Below, one piece after another: positions 11,501-23,800 of a stretch of DNA of 64,000 nt (positions are counted from its first letter, which is position 1; each line of letters starts with the position of its first letter). Location: NCBI RefSeq assembly GCF_032854445.1, contig NC_088302.1, positions 50,128,046-50,192,045 of the forward strand. Reading direction: 5' to 3'. Source of the DNA: Liolophura sinensis. Lineage: Eukaryota; Mollusca; Polyplacophora; Chitonida; Chitonidae. The position numbers and the translations under genes were made by a program. The notes under the pieces are model-generated. The model worked only from the letters and a program-made list of their open reading frames with translations, was not told the DNA's origin and did no database searches.

Positions 11501-13098
11501 TTGTTGTTGTTTTCCAGGTTCCTTGGAGCTGAAAGGGTATTGGTTCAAAAACTGGTGGGAAAACTGCGCAGTGAACAGGTTCAGAGAATTATCTGATATA
11601 TCACCCCGTATAGCCCTATTTATTTATTCATTTATATTTAGTATCTCATTTACATAATAATATCTCACTTAGGAGATGTTCTCTTTCGTACCAGATAAAC
11701 AAACAACATACAAGTGTTTGCAGACGCCAAATCCCATCCAAGCTTATTGCAACTTTTTACTACCTTATTACAAGTGGCTTTAGTTTTACTTCCATGCTTA
11801 GTTTTACATCCTTACCCAGACTAATGTATTCTTCTCATCAGTTAAGGTGCTTATAAAAATCTTATTTGCTCATTACACGTATACTCTATGCTGTGCATGT
11901 GCGTATCAGATATATTCTATCTCGCCGGTGAGAATTCAGTTCTCCTGTCAGGGTTTAGCTATTCGAGAAAGGCCGAGGCAGGGCAATATATCATAGTTCT
12001 CGGGTTGCCAGTGTGAACACATCGCCCCATTTTCCTCTCCTTTGTTGTAGTTAGCGCTTTGTTACCAAGATTCGCCGTGTTGTTGACACATGTTTATGAG
12101 GTGGAGAAGTACGAGCGCAGGTATTCACAAAATGGACGTCTGGTCTATTTTTTTTTAATATCTCAGGTTAGCCAGAGGTTTGTCCATGAACGCCATTGTC
12201 GCGATACAACTGTGATGGTTGGATTATCTTTGAACTGCTTGGATACTCGAAGATTCCTTGTATTTTGATGTTCATCTTTTAATGGATCACACAATAAAGA
12301 AAGTGTTTCTTTTATAAACACATTTTTGTCACAGTTTTCAAACGCGCCCTGCATACGTCATAACGACTACGTTTAACAATTTAACAGATGTTTACATAGT
12401 AATGTGGTGGATATGTTAAGCAACCACAAATAAAAGTGTTCAATATGTGAACCTGTGACACGTTGTAAACACTTTTACACGTTTATCAGATTTTTATCAC
12501 CGTATTACTAATAAAATATTTCATGCGTTTATTATAATAAGCTCATTTCTTATTCCTAGACATATACTTTAAATATTAAAACCATGGCGTAAAACTGTAA
12601 CAAAATATGCTTACAAACGAAACACTTATGTTTAGAGTGCATGGAATCTTGCTGTATGCTGATCAAGTTATAAAGGTTCAGCATATTATGATTCCAGGCT
12701 ATGTTCGTCTCAACTCTGATGTTCCGTGACAAATTTATGTACAACTCATGTTTGTAAATGTGTAGAAGGTAGATCAGCTAGAGGTTTTTGGGCAAGATTT
12801 ACGGGAGGAGTAAAACAGAGTATAACACTGCATATAGGTGCCTGTAAGAAAAAATCAACTTACTTTAACTTTGTTGACAATCTCTAAATAGATAATAGAT
12901 AATTATGAACGTATAGTACACATATATGTTGGTTGGTTATAACACTGTATTACTAGTTTTGATCCAGAAATCTCTTCCGTTTTCCCTGTTAGGTTTATGT
13001 TGATTAGATTCACCGCGCGAGGAAGGGTGTTGGTGGCTGAGACTCAGACCTGACTAATCGGAATAACGGATAACTTATTGTAACTTGCAACATCGCGT

Positions 13099-13495
13099 AT
13101 GTGTAGATGGGTGTATGTATGTATGGATGGATGTATGAATGAATGGATGGATCAGTGTATGTGTAGGTGGGTGTATGTATGGATGGATGTATGTATGAAT
13201 GAATGGATGGATCAGTGTATGTGTAGGTGGGTGTATGTATGGATGGATGTATGTATGAATGAATGGATGGATCAGTGTATGTGTAGATGGGTGTATGTAT
13301 GGATGGATGTATGTATGAATGAATGGATGGATCAGTGTATGTGTAGATGGGTGTATGTATGAATGGATGTATGTATGAATGAATGGATGGATCAGTGTAT
13401 GTGTAGATGGGTGTATGTATGGATGGATGTATGTATGAATGAATGGATGGATCAGTGTATGTGTAGGTGGGTGTATGTGTGGATGGATGTATGTA
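13099..13495. repeat. 60-bp minisatellite, ~6.6 copies
   Basis: The unit is built from ATGGATGGAT/GTATGTAT words (e.g. GTATGAATGAATGGATGGAT, then CAGTGTATGTGTAGRTGGGT) and repeats exactly every 60 bp with few changes. Because 60 is a multiple of three, long frames stay open on both strands and would encode low-complexity MCRWVYVWMD or HPSIHTPTYT repeats. I read these as artefacts of the repeat. It ends about 450 bp upstream of the gene B start codon. Confidence 0.95.
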
Positions 13496-13941
13496 CAGAG
13501 TTAGGGTAGAACCCGTGCCCATTCTCGACCACCCATAAATACTGGGTCAGATTAGTGTAACTTTCCGTCGGAATCGTTTAATCATGACCGAAAACAGGAT
13601 GTACACCGGATTCTTGACACTGAGAAACTCAACACATATTACTGTTATTAAGCGTAAAGTCAAACGCACCCCCCCCTCTCCCCTCCGCCACACCCACTTC
13701 TCAACCACACACTTACTGTGCCTTACCCTTTCCCCTTCCTATGTGTAATGTTTTTAGTGGCGGCATTGGGGACACAACTTCAGGTGTTCTGACATGCGCA
13801 TCTTGAACCAATGAAAGCGCTTGGTTAAGCCGATATAGCCAGGTGAAGTGGAGACATGGTTAGGTAGAGCTTAGAGGAGCTGATCAGAAGCCAGTCACGG
13901 AGGTAAAAAGACACAAACTGTGTATGACCCGATGATTCGCC

Positions 13942-13968
13942 ATGTCTAAAGACGACATCGGGAACGAG
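13942..13968 (+). CDS. Gene B exon 1 (start, 9 codons)
   Basis: ATG in the context CGCCATGT, encoding MSKDDIGNE, then donor GTAAGA at 13969. Phase 0 joins KAEAALND at 23347. Chosen because gene C has the same design: a short first coding exon ending in an acidic residue at a phase-0 GTAA donor. An alternative upstream 5' exon cannot be excluded, since intron 1 is 9.4 kb. Confidence 0.7.
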
Positions 13969-14813
13969 GTAAGAATAACTGTTGATCTATACCTTCACTT
14001 AGTATGCAGACCTCTCTGTCTACTTTTCACGGCAGTTTTCATTCATCTCGTATTTTCAAATTCCTCTCCGAATGTTCACCTTCTCTGTGTGTCTCTCTAT
14101 TTCCTGAGATTTTGCTATTGCATACGTCAGCATATACATGTACAGTATGCGACAGAACAATAGGCTTCCATTGTACTTGAAACTATGCGTAAAAAACAAT
14201 AGCTAGTATTTATACCCTTACCTACGGCTATCTACATCACTGACATCGACGTACATAGTGGCTTTGGGCATTTCTCTACGGTTAATCTCGTCCTACGCCC
14301 GAAATCTCGAGGATTTCTGTAATCCGAAGAACAGGTGAAAAGAGATGAGGGGTGTAAGCTGGAGACGAAGAATTCCCGGTATTTGGCCTGTCCTCATCAA
14401 CCGCTTACCTGTATCTACCTGAGCCGGAGAGAGGATCGCGTAGAACACACGGAGAGAAGCCAATCGTTTGTACACACCAAAGGTCACCTATTCCTAACAA
14501 ACCTGCTGAGTATTTCAAAATCCCGAAGGCTTTTTCTGCGCATCGCTGTCGTTAAGTTTAAAGCTAAACGTGCTGCAGTGGTGTTTAGGAGATATTTAAA
14601 GCGGTCTTATACATGAAAACAGCAGATGTTACATAGAGAGATGTAACATTGTAATGTTTTTATCTTCAGCCTCGTATTATATCAAACCTGTGGAGATGTT
14701 AACTTTTTTGTTTGTCCTTGTTCACGGCACATCAATACTTTCCCGCGAGACTCAAGGGGCAACGTGATTTAATGCAAACAAGTGACCTGGTCGACATTGG
14801 GCAGCTGTGTTAT

Positions 14814-14878
<65 letters not shown>

Positions 14879-17800
14879 GCAAAACAATAATCGAATCGCT
14901 ATTTATAACTGTCTCATATCGATCTGGTTGAAAGAAGAGTTCCATAAGGTTAAGAAAAATTTCTAATTTGTAGGTTTTGCATAAAACGGATCGGTGTATA
15001 TAATACAATGTGACAAATTGTATCGCCAGTCACACTGTATCCCAGGTATAACTGTCTTATACCGATAATATGATTGAAACAAGGCTTCTGTATTAGTATG
15101 AAGTAATGTCAATTTGTAGGCCTGTATATGAACCAATGATCAGCCCAGATATGGTTAAAGCTTTTGCTCGCAACATCAATGAGATTGTGTTTTCGAATCC
15201 AGCTCCTGCCATTCCGGCGTTGCTTAAAGAGACTGTTCCGGAGATTTTTGCACAAATCCAATCGACGTTTTGCTATTATTTTAGAATAACTCAAATGATA
15301 ACCTTTCACAAAACATCCACCTTGTCTGTGCACGCGATAGCGTTCAAAATCGGTATAAAGTTAAGCGGATCGCATTATGACTTTTTCAACCTTAGAATCA
15401 TTTCCACACAGTAAATAGTTCAGGTACGAGTCTGGTATTTACTAAAAGGCAATAAGTTGAGCTATTCTTGGGAAATACAGAAAATTTGATTTGATTCGCG
15501 AATATGGATATTTTATGGAACATTTCCGGTATAGCATCTTTAAAGTCCGCAAGTTTGTCAGGTTCCGAGATAAAGTCGGTGTTTAAACCCTCGGAGCAAT
15601 CCGGTTTCCTTCGTGGTTTATTACCTCCGAGCACTCCGGTTTCCTTCGTGCTTTACAATCTCCGAGAACTACGGTTTCCTTTGTGGTTTGTAATCTTCGA
15701 GCACTCCTGTTTCTTTCGCGTTTTATAACCTCAGAAAACTCCGATTTCCGTCGTGGTTTTATAACTTCCGAGCACATGACCGCGGTGATATAAAAGTGAA
15801 ATTACAGTCTTGAACGTCACCAATCAAACAAACAATCAACAAATCTTTATTTATCAGCGCTGTTATATCGGATCAAAAAAGTGTTCCCATGAGTGGTTAT
15901 GAGATCTTGTTAACAGTTATGCAGTCCTGTATAAACTGATGTCAGGTATTTTTCTGACGTTACGGGCCTTACCAAAGCTCCTTATTTAACAAATATGTAG
16001 TGAAGAATAAGAGAGTTCTTAATATATATTAGAAAACTTCAGTGAATAGCATTATTTGTTTGCTCAGTATACCTGCCATGGAATGCTCACGTGACCTATA
16101 ACGAGATCTCGGGAGACTGCCATACTTTTTATAACCCAGATTAAGAGAACACACATCATACCCGCGGAAGACAAACCGACACACGACAGCGCGCACGTGA
16201 CAAGGCAAGACGATACAACTCACTATAATTATCACCCAAAACTCATTATGCCTGTAAAATGACAGAGATGGGTCACTTTTATGTCTTTGTTCAGGTAACC
16301 CTATTGACTAGCACAGACCGTATGGTACAGTGTTGAACATTCACAAAGGAAGAAAAATTTGGCATGCCGTGAATAAAGAGACCAATTGGCATTTTCTCTA
16401 TTCACCTGTACAGGCAGAGTTTACATAAACAGATTTACATGCATGAATTCCGGCATCACGGGAGGCTTTGTATTGAAATTTCTTTTCTTGTTTTTTTTTT
16501 CTTGCAGTTTTGTGTCACTTGTTCAACATCTATACACTCCATCTGAACACTACCAACGTTAGCTCTATATACATATCGTCTTATCGCCCTTAGCCCCTTC
16601 CCCATCCCAGCTACCAACAAACAACTGTAAAACGACTTATTTTCACCAAGGATCTGGTTTAGCAATAGTGGGCATTTGCGTCAATTTGGGTAAGCTGACG
16701 AAAGGATGGCTGGCAACAAAACAGTTCACAGGCCAAAATGGGTTAAGTAAATAAACAATTACGTAACACTGAGCCTTGCATGTTTGCAGGACGCTGGAAG
16801 CTAGGGTGGTTAAAACTACTACACACACCTTCCAAAAGTTGTTCTCTGTAAAGTACCTCATACTCATTATCAAAATTGTCTTTCATAAGAGACACGTATC
16901 ACCATCAGATCTATAAAGACACGGGATGATCATATTGTAACTCTGAAAGTGCAGTTAGAACACAGTTTTTTAAAATCATAATGTTGAACCCCATGAGCTG
17001 ATTGGGTTTTTTTTCTACCTTTCATCGCCTCGTCTTTGAAATGGTTCTCAAGTTTTTCTATAATATAGCAGTAAAGGTGAGGAAATTCTGTTCTATAAAG
17101 AAAAACCAATTTAGTCCATTCGCAGACACATGTAGAGTTTTTTTTAGTTAATATACCGTTACACCATTAATTTCGGACTAAGTAAAACTGGAAGACCTGC
17201 CTTTGAGTTAAATCTGGTATGAAGTTTTATGGGCCATGGAACAACCGGATCTTGGTTTCCAACTGGGGGTTAAACATTATGAATTAGATTATTGTTCTGG
17301 ACAATAACATGGACATCCAACATACCGGTGTGTATCTAGCTGTCACTGACGAACGTAGTTTTGGAAGAGACCACGAGTGATAATATAACAGATGACAGAA
17401 TACAGGGCTAAGTTAAACGAAGCTGGCAGCGGTACAGATAGCCGTGTGGTACCAGTGTTCTGGTTTTCCCTAGTGAGGAATCCGACATTCGTATACCACA
17501 CGTAAACCATAAAGGGATGTTCCTAGTGAAAAATCGCAAAACCAGTCTCCAATAATTCCCAAGGTTCGGGCTTGTAAGCTTATTTAGCCCCTAGACCAGG
17601 GTTAAGCGGAATTAGATACATTTATGACGCATATCTCGGTCAGTTCTTGCGTTTGTATCACCGATCGCGATCATGGGCCGATTCCATAAAGTTATTTCTG
17701 ACGCAAGTCAAAATTTAAAATATTTTCCCAACAGTTAGTTTTTGGCACTGAAAATCAAGATTCTAGCACATTTGCCTTAAGGTGACACCGATGAGGTGGT

Positions 17801-20800
17801 CCAAATTTTTCAGTTTCTACGGCAAAAATCTATCCCTAAAAATCGTTCTTCAAATTTTGACGTACCGGTAAGTCAGAAATGATTTTGTGCAAACGCCTCC
17901 ATATCTTAGTTTGATTACGCTTCCTTAGCTCATACTGTGTAAAGGACATGGAGAGTAAAATCAGAGCAACAATGAGAGTGTGGTAGTTGGCAAAGGGTCT
18001 CGGGTAACCAGTGAAATACGACCTCCTGTCAATTTACCTCAGTCAGGGTTTTATTCTAACTATTCATGTAAATGCTTCAAGAGCAGCTACTTATACGCCC
18101 CTAGCACCATACCTTAAACAGGATTATAGGTAGATAAGGTGCAGAGATGTTTGTTACAATATGTTAAGATGCCTAGATCGAGAATTAGTATGACTCAGAT
18201 GCTGAGTTGTCATCACATGTAATAAACAATATTATGAAAACATTAGAAAAAAGGAACTAGGCGTCGGGCATTGTGTGCGAGTCTCGGGGCATGTCCACCT
18301 TGGCTGACACATTTTCACATTGAAAAGCTCGGGAACAAAGCATACAGACAAAGCCCTGGGCATATAGATCAAGCAGTATTTCTTATACACACAGCGCCTT
18401 CACAAAACCAGCCCCTTACGTGACGCATATATATATATACTCAAAACACGGTGCCAAAACCAGCCTTTATACATTTATGAACTACATGTCAAGACTTGTA
18501 TCAGAATTTTACGTAGCTTTATTCACGCATCCCGATGATACTTCAGGTTTACATTAAGCCTATGTAAGTGATTGTCAAAGGCGTGTCTATTGGATGAATC
18601 CGTTAGAATCTGGGTCTGGGAACTCAGGTCATCACCGAGATGGAACAAAATCCATCCTCGAGACACGTGTGCTATAGAAACCACTGAGGAGAACGGCTAC
18701 CTGTGTAAAGTGAACATTGTGAATGTTAACCAAGGTACCACTAGAAACTGTCCTTTCACAGTAAATATACAGCTATATTCAGACCACGAACCTGACTGTC
18801 ATTGTGTCTCTGAAAAAAATGTCCAAAATACATATTGACACACATATATATATATATATATATATACCTGACCACACTCCGGTTTCATATGTGTTTGAAA
18901 AAATTTGAAAGGCAACCATTAATATATATTGATGGATGCGGACTTTCAGTTCGTATACTGCCAGTTTTATATCTTTCAATCCTCTATGTACGTCGTTGCA
19001 TGTTCGACAAAAACTTATTATCCCAGTGTAACCTGTATTTCCAGCTTGACACATTTCAGTGCGAACATAATTCCAAGGACACCTGACCCAGAATCATGAA
19101 GCTGTCTTGGTGTCCCAGGCTTAACCTTACTGCGTTACCTTATACAACTTGCCTTATGGCGGTTTTAATTTTAATACTTAGAGTTGTCTTGGGCTTTTGT
19201 GACATATTTGACAGTAAGCGCTTACATTCACAACTAAGTTCAGAACAGATACCACAAGTTAAGATCAAATCTGATTTAAATCTATGACATGTTCGTGATC
19301 ATGGGGCTTGGATAATCTGACCTTGATGCTGTGTATATATGTTGCGTAACAACCTGCTTGAGGTTTTCATGGGTCATTCAATTCAGTATACTCTCTATAT
19401 ATTACGTGGCTTTGTACAAACTGTACCTGTTTACCGTCTGTGAGTCTAGACTAACACTACTGGCTCTTCGGTACAACTATCTACTTTTTGCAAATTTAAT
19501 GTAGTCCATAGGTTGTAGGGTTGTTTAAAACATCCCAAACAGGTTGTTTACATAATATGTCTGAAGCAATTTAAACCCATGCGCCCTGGTCTTTGTACCA
19601 TTAAGCATAATAAAAAGTGTACATGCCCGCATAAATCATTGCGGGTGATATAGGTATACCCTATTCATGCAGGCGCTGTCTCCTCGCACAATACAAAATT
19701 ATCATCTGAGGAATCTAAGTACAAAATTACGTAAACATATTAGACTATGGAGGCCTCTGTGGATTACTTGGCTAGCGCGCTAGCGCAGCGAAAGGACCCA
19801 GAAGCATCTCACTAATGCGGTTGCTGTGAGTTCAAGTCCAGCTCATGCTGGCTTCATACGTGGGAAGGTCTGCCAGCAACCTGGGGGATATTCGTGGGTT
19901 TCCTCTAGGCTCTGCCCGATTTCCTTCCATCCAATGATGGCCGCCAACGTATAAGTGAAATATTCTGGAGTACGGCGTAAAGCGCCAATCAAATAAAATA
20001 AATAAATACCAGACTATTTATTAAAATAACATTTTAAGAACCCCTTTTATCTACTCTTTCTTTTGTATGAACTTTGTTAAAGTAGCAATGACGCATAACA
20101 AAGCAAAATATAATACGTATATCATTTTAAGAACGCGGGTAAATGCTTCAGGATAAAAGGATTACAGATGAAATGAAGCTTGCGGAACATGCAGTGCGTG
20201 GCTATTCCGTCAAGGTAAAGTTAAAGCATTGACAAGTTTTGTAAACCTTTCCCCAGCCTCGTTTCCTTCTTATTGCTCCAGTATTGAAAGTTATCACGTT
20301 CGTGTTTTATAGAAGATTTAATTGTTTACTCTGTGCAAATTGTTCGGAATACGTTAAAACATACGCCCCTATAATAAGACAAATAGCGTAGCTTTCCACA
20401 TGGCAACATCTACATCGGGTAAACCATCGTGTATGAACGTGTTGTTATTGATGAAGTTAGAATACCCACCAGAAAAAAATTCTTTACAATATTTTAACAT
20501 ATGTAACACAAAGATCAAAAATTAAAACAATTAACCGGTTCTTTCTTTTTTTTTAAATTGTGTCTAAAAAAATACTGATACAAAACTATTGCGTTCTACA
20601 TTCGAACAACTTACAGTTCAGTAACCATTTTAAACTGTTTTTAGGAGATCAATTTCTTCAAGAGCTCAGTATGCAGTGGTTCAAAACATTGATAATGTCA
20701 TAATGCTTTGGCCTATATAGCATACTGCATATTAGAAGAAGAAAGCAAGGATGAAGCTTTGGCAGTAACCGACTTCGCAAGAACGGGCAAGCCTTCTGCT

Positions 20801-23800
20801 ATGTTACACAATATTACATACTGTTTTCGTCGATCATGTTGCCTAAACTATTTCAGGCGTGACTTGATGCAACATTTTCACTTTATTATGTATACCGCTT
20901 CATATGTTAACCAACAAAACATTCTTTGACGAGTCTCCATATTACTTCCTCATTCATGAACACTATTTCTGTGTGATCAGTCCTACATTTGGTGGGACAT
21001 GAATATAATGCAGACAGAAACGACGTTTGATATAGCCTACTGCCCAGTGTGACCCAACAGTGGAAAATCCCCAAACTCTGTCACACCCAGAATTGGCAAC
21101 TAGCAACCACAGCAAATGGGGTCAGCTTGAATAACATATCAAGCGAGAAAGTCAAAGGGTTGTGTAAATATCGCATACGGGGGTAGGGGTATAATTGGTG
21201 GGAGTGGCTCCACTGGGTGCCTGGGTCATGCATGGTGTGTCCACATAATAAGTCTCCAGGTAAATGCGTTGTGTAAAGTGTATTGGTGTTGCCCAACACG
21301 AATGACAAAGAAACCCATGCCAGGTGTCTGAGGTAGGGCAAATTAACCTTATAGTGACGTGTCCAGATACGCCACTGCATGGCAACGGTGTTTTTGATTT
21401 TTTGTTGTTTTCTTTATCTGCTGTAAAAACCCAAGGAAATGCCTCAAGATATATAGATATACTTTAATCATGAGACTCGGTGCTTTAGATCCCTAATTAA
21501 TTCGCTATTTCCCCCACATTATTCAGACGTCATTATATAATGAAAAGCACCCATGAACCTGTTATATCCTTCGCATAATATTTTCACAGAGAAGGCCGCT
21601 TAACAAATGGCGATCCTGTTGGAAGGGATAACCCGCGCAGAATACACCTATGCTTCCCGATTACAGTGAATTTACGTGCAGCGGATCCAAGATTTCTTAT
21701 TTTCTCTTTATTAGACCGACAAACAAACCTTACCGACACGGTCGCTATAATGGCGTATGGGTCATGTCTATATCACATGAGATAAGTTTATTTTATACTC
21801 AAAGCCTTGAAGAAGTCTCATCGAAATGATGCCCTCGGTTGTTAACCACGGACGCTCTTTAAGTTACCCATGATCCATCAGATATAAACGAAGCATCCTA
21901 CACTTTTTGTTAAATATTTCTGTCGATACACCGACCTGTACGAAGTCAGTGTCGACATAAGACACCCGGATCAGAATACGCACGCACAGAACAAATCTTA
22001 GCCGTCTGCGGTTTTGGGTTGTTAACACAGTCGTCTCAAATCTCCCGTTTACTCCGGCAAGTCAGGAGACAGATGAGACTGTCTTTTTGTCTCCCGTAAC
22101 ATTTTCATCGACCCCATTTGCCGCATCACGTTTCTTCATCCCAGGTCAGACTTATTTAAAGAGGCTAAGATGATGCCATGTATTGTATACATGTCTGAAT
22201 ATATTAATTGTTATCCAATCGAAGGGGGATAACTCCGGCTATGTAACCGAACAGGTCGGAATATCCGTTTGTATCTCAGACGCCGGAAGTCGGTTATGAA
22301 AAGTGCATGTATAAGCATTGCTTCAAACTCATTAGGATCTGACTCCCTGACGCATAAATACATGTAGATTAACTGAACCGATAAAAATTAATGCATGACG
22401 ACCATCAAATAAGTGAAATATTCTTGAGTGCAGTGTAAAACACCAAACCAATAAATAAATAAATGTAAAAATGTTTGTCTTAATTTTTTGCATTAAATAA
22501 AATGAAGTCTAATTTTCGAAGACGCTACAATCAGTGTTTCACTTCACGTGACCTGTTTTATGTTGGAAGAACTCGTTTTTGTACATACTTATGGAGCCCT
22601 CCGTGGCCCAGTTGGTTAGCGCGCTAGCGCGACATAATATCCCAGGAGCCTCTCACCAATCCGGTCGTTCTCAGGTCAAGTACAGCTCATGCTGACTTCG
22701 TCTCTGACCGTACGAGGGAAGGGTTGTCCCGGGGCTCTGCCTGGTTTCCTCCCACCATAATGCTGACCACCGTCGTATACGTGAAGTATTCTTGCGTACG
22801 GCGTAAAACTAACTAAATAAGTAAATACCTATGTATCACACTAGCAATCCAAAGTACATTTGAACCAAGGTAAAACAGAAGCATAACAGCTGAGTTTAAC
22901 ATTAGTGCCACCCAACACCATCAGTATGTTCCATGAATAACCTAGCAGAATTCAAGTACATAACTCCATTTTATTACGTTAAAAATATCTTAGAAAAAGA
23001 ATTTCAAATTTCTATTGGCCTTCCCACTCACGTTTATCTGTTTGTGAGCTATTTTCACTTTTAACATGAATTATATGACGAATCAAACAACTGGTCCATG
23101 CTACTAAGTCATTACCAATAATGCGCAGGTCTAGGACACGTGACAATCCAGATTTCTCTTGGTCTGTTGGGACTTTACGTCAGTATGATTATTAGGTACT
23201 TGGCGAAGGGCGATCATTTCCAAAGGGCGCTTTCTTGCTTTGCTCATAAACTTGAAGGCGCTGATATTGGTGAAACATTCTTGAGCACGGCGTATAACAT
23301 CAAGAGAATATGTAAATAACTAATTCAACATGTTCTTGTGTTGTAGAAGGCGGAGGCTGCCTTGAACGACCAGGAGCTGAAGGATGCGGCTGAGGATGCT
23401 AAGGAGCGTGGTCAGTGGGGTGGCAAGCTGGACTTCCTTCTCTCCTGCATCGGCTATGCGGTCGGCCTGGGTAATGTCTGGAGATTCCCCTACCTATGCT
23501 ACAGAAACGGAGGAGGTAAGACATCTGGTGAAGGTCACCTGTTTGACACTAGGGACACCTTAAAAATGGTGTGCTTCAACGTTTTGTTGGGATACGCATC
23601 TAATGATATGTCCGGGACTAGTATTTCAAACAAGCTGAAAGAAATGGTGATGTTAACTTATTCGCGTTGTGCTCAGAATGATGTCTTCATTGTGAAAAAC
23701 AAAAAAAAAAGCAAAATAACCCCATGATCGCCGTTGAATTATTAAATGATGCATATGCTAAGAAGAAAACGACAAATGATTAATTTGTCTATAATTACGC

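Larger units (their letters stand above)
7037..13941. other. Spacer between gene A and gene B
   Basis: 6.9 kb without a gene that I recognise on either strand. It holds the gene A 3' UTR, a foldback-family arm (8271-8592), a TTCATT-rich patch (9150-9330), unrepeated AT-rich DNA (9340-13090), the 60-bp minisatellite (13099-13495) and the presumed promoter/5' UTR of gene B. Short open frames are scattered and have no family motifs. Confidence 0.6.
13969..23346 (+). other. Gene B intron 1 (9.4 kb)
   Basis: The largest intron in the window. It contains a (TA)n tract (14816-14875), a 35-bp degenerate array (15590-15775), an (AT)n tract (18844-18866), a foldback arm (17940-18222), and tRNA-SINE copies at 19749-20008, 22395-22462, 22592-22828 and a fragment near 23255-23320. 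The rest is unique AT-rich DNA. No exon with SLC6 similarity was seen inside. Open frames here have no family motifs. Confidence 0.65.

Noticed and set aside
13010-13522. Long minus frame of HPSIHTPTYTYTDPSIHS repeats and its plus partner
   Set aside because: Pure translation of the 60-bp minisatellite; open on both strands because the period is a multiple of three.
14712-15008. IYIYIY open frames on both strands
   Set aside because: Translation of the (TA)n microsatellite.
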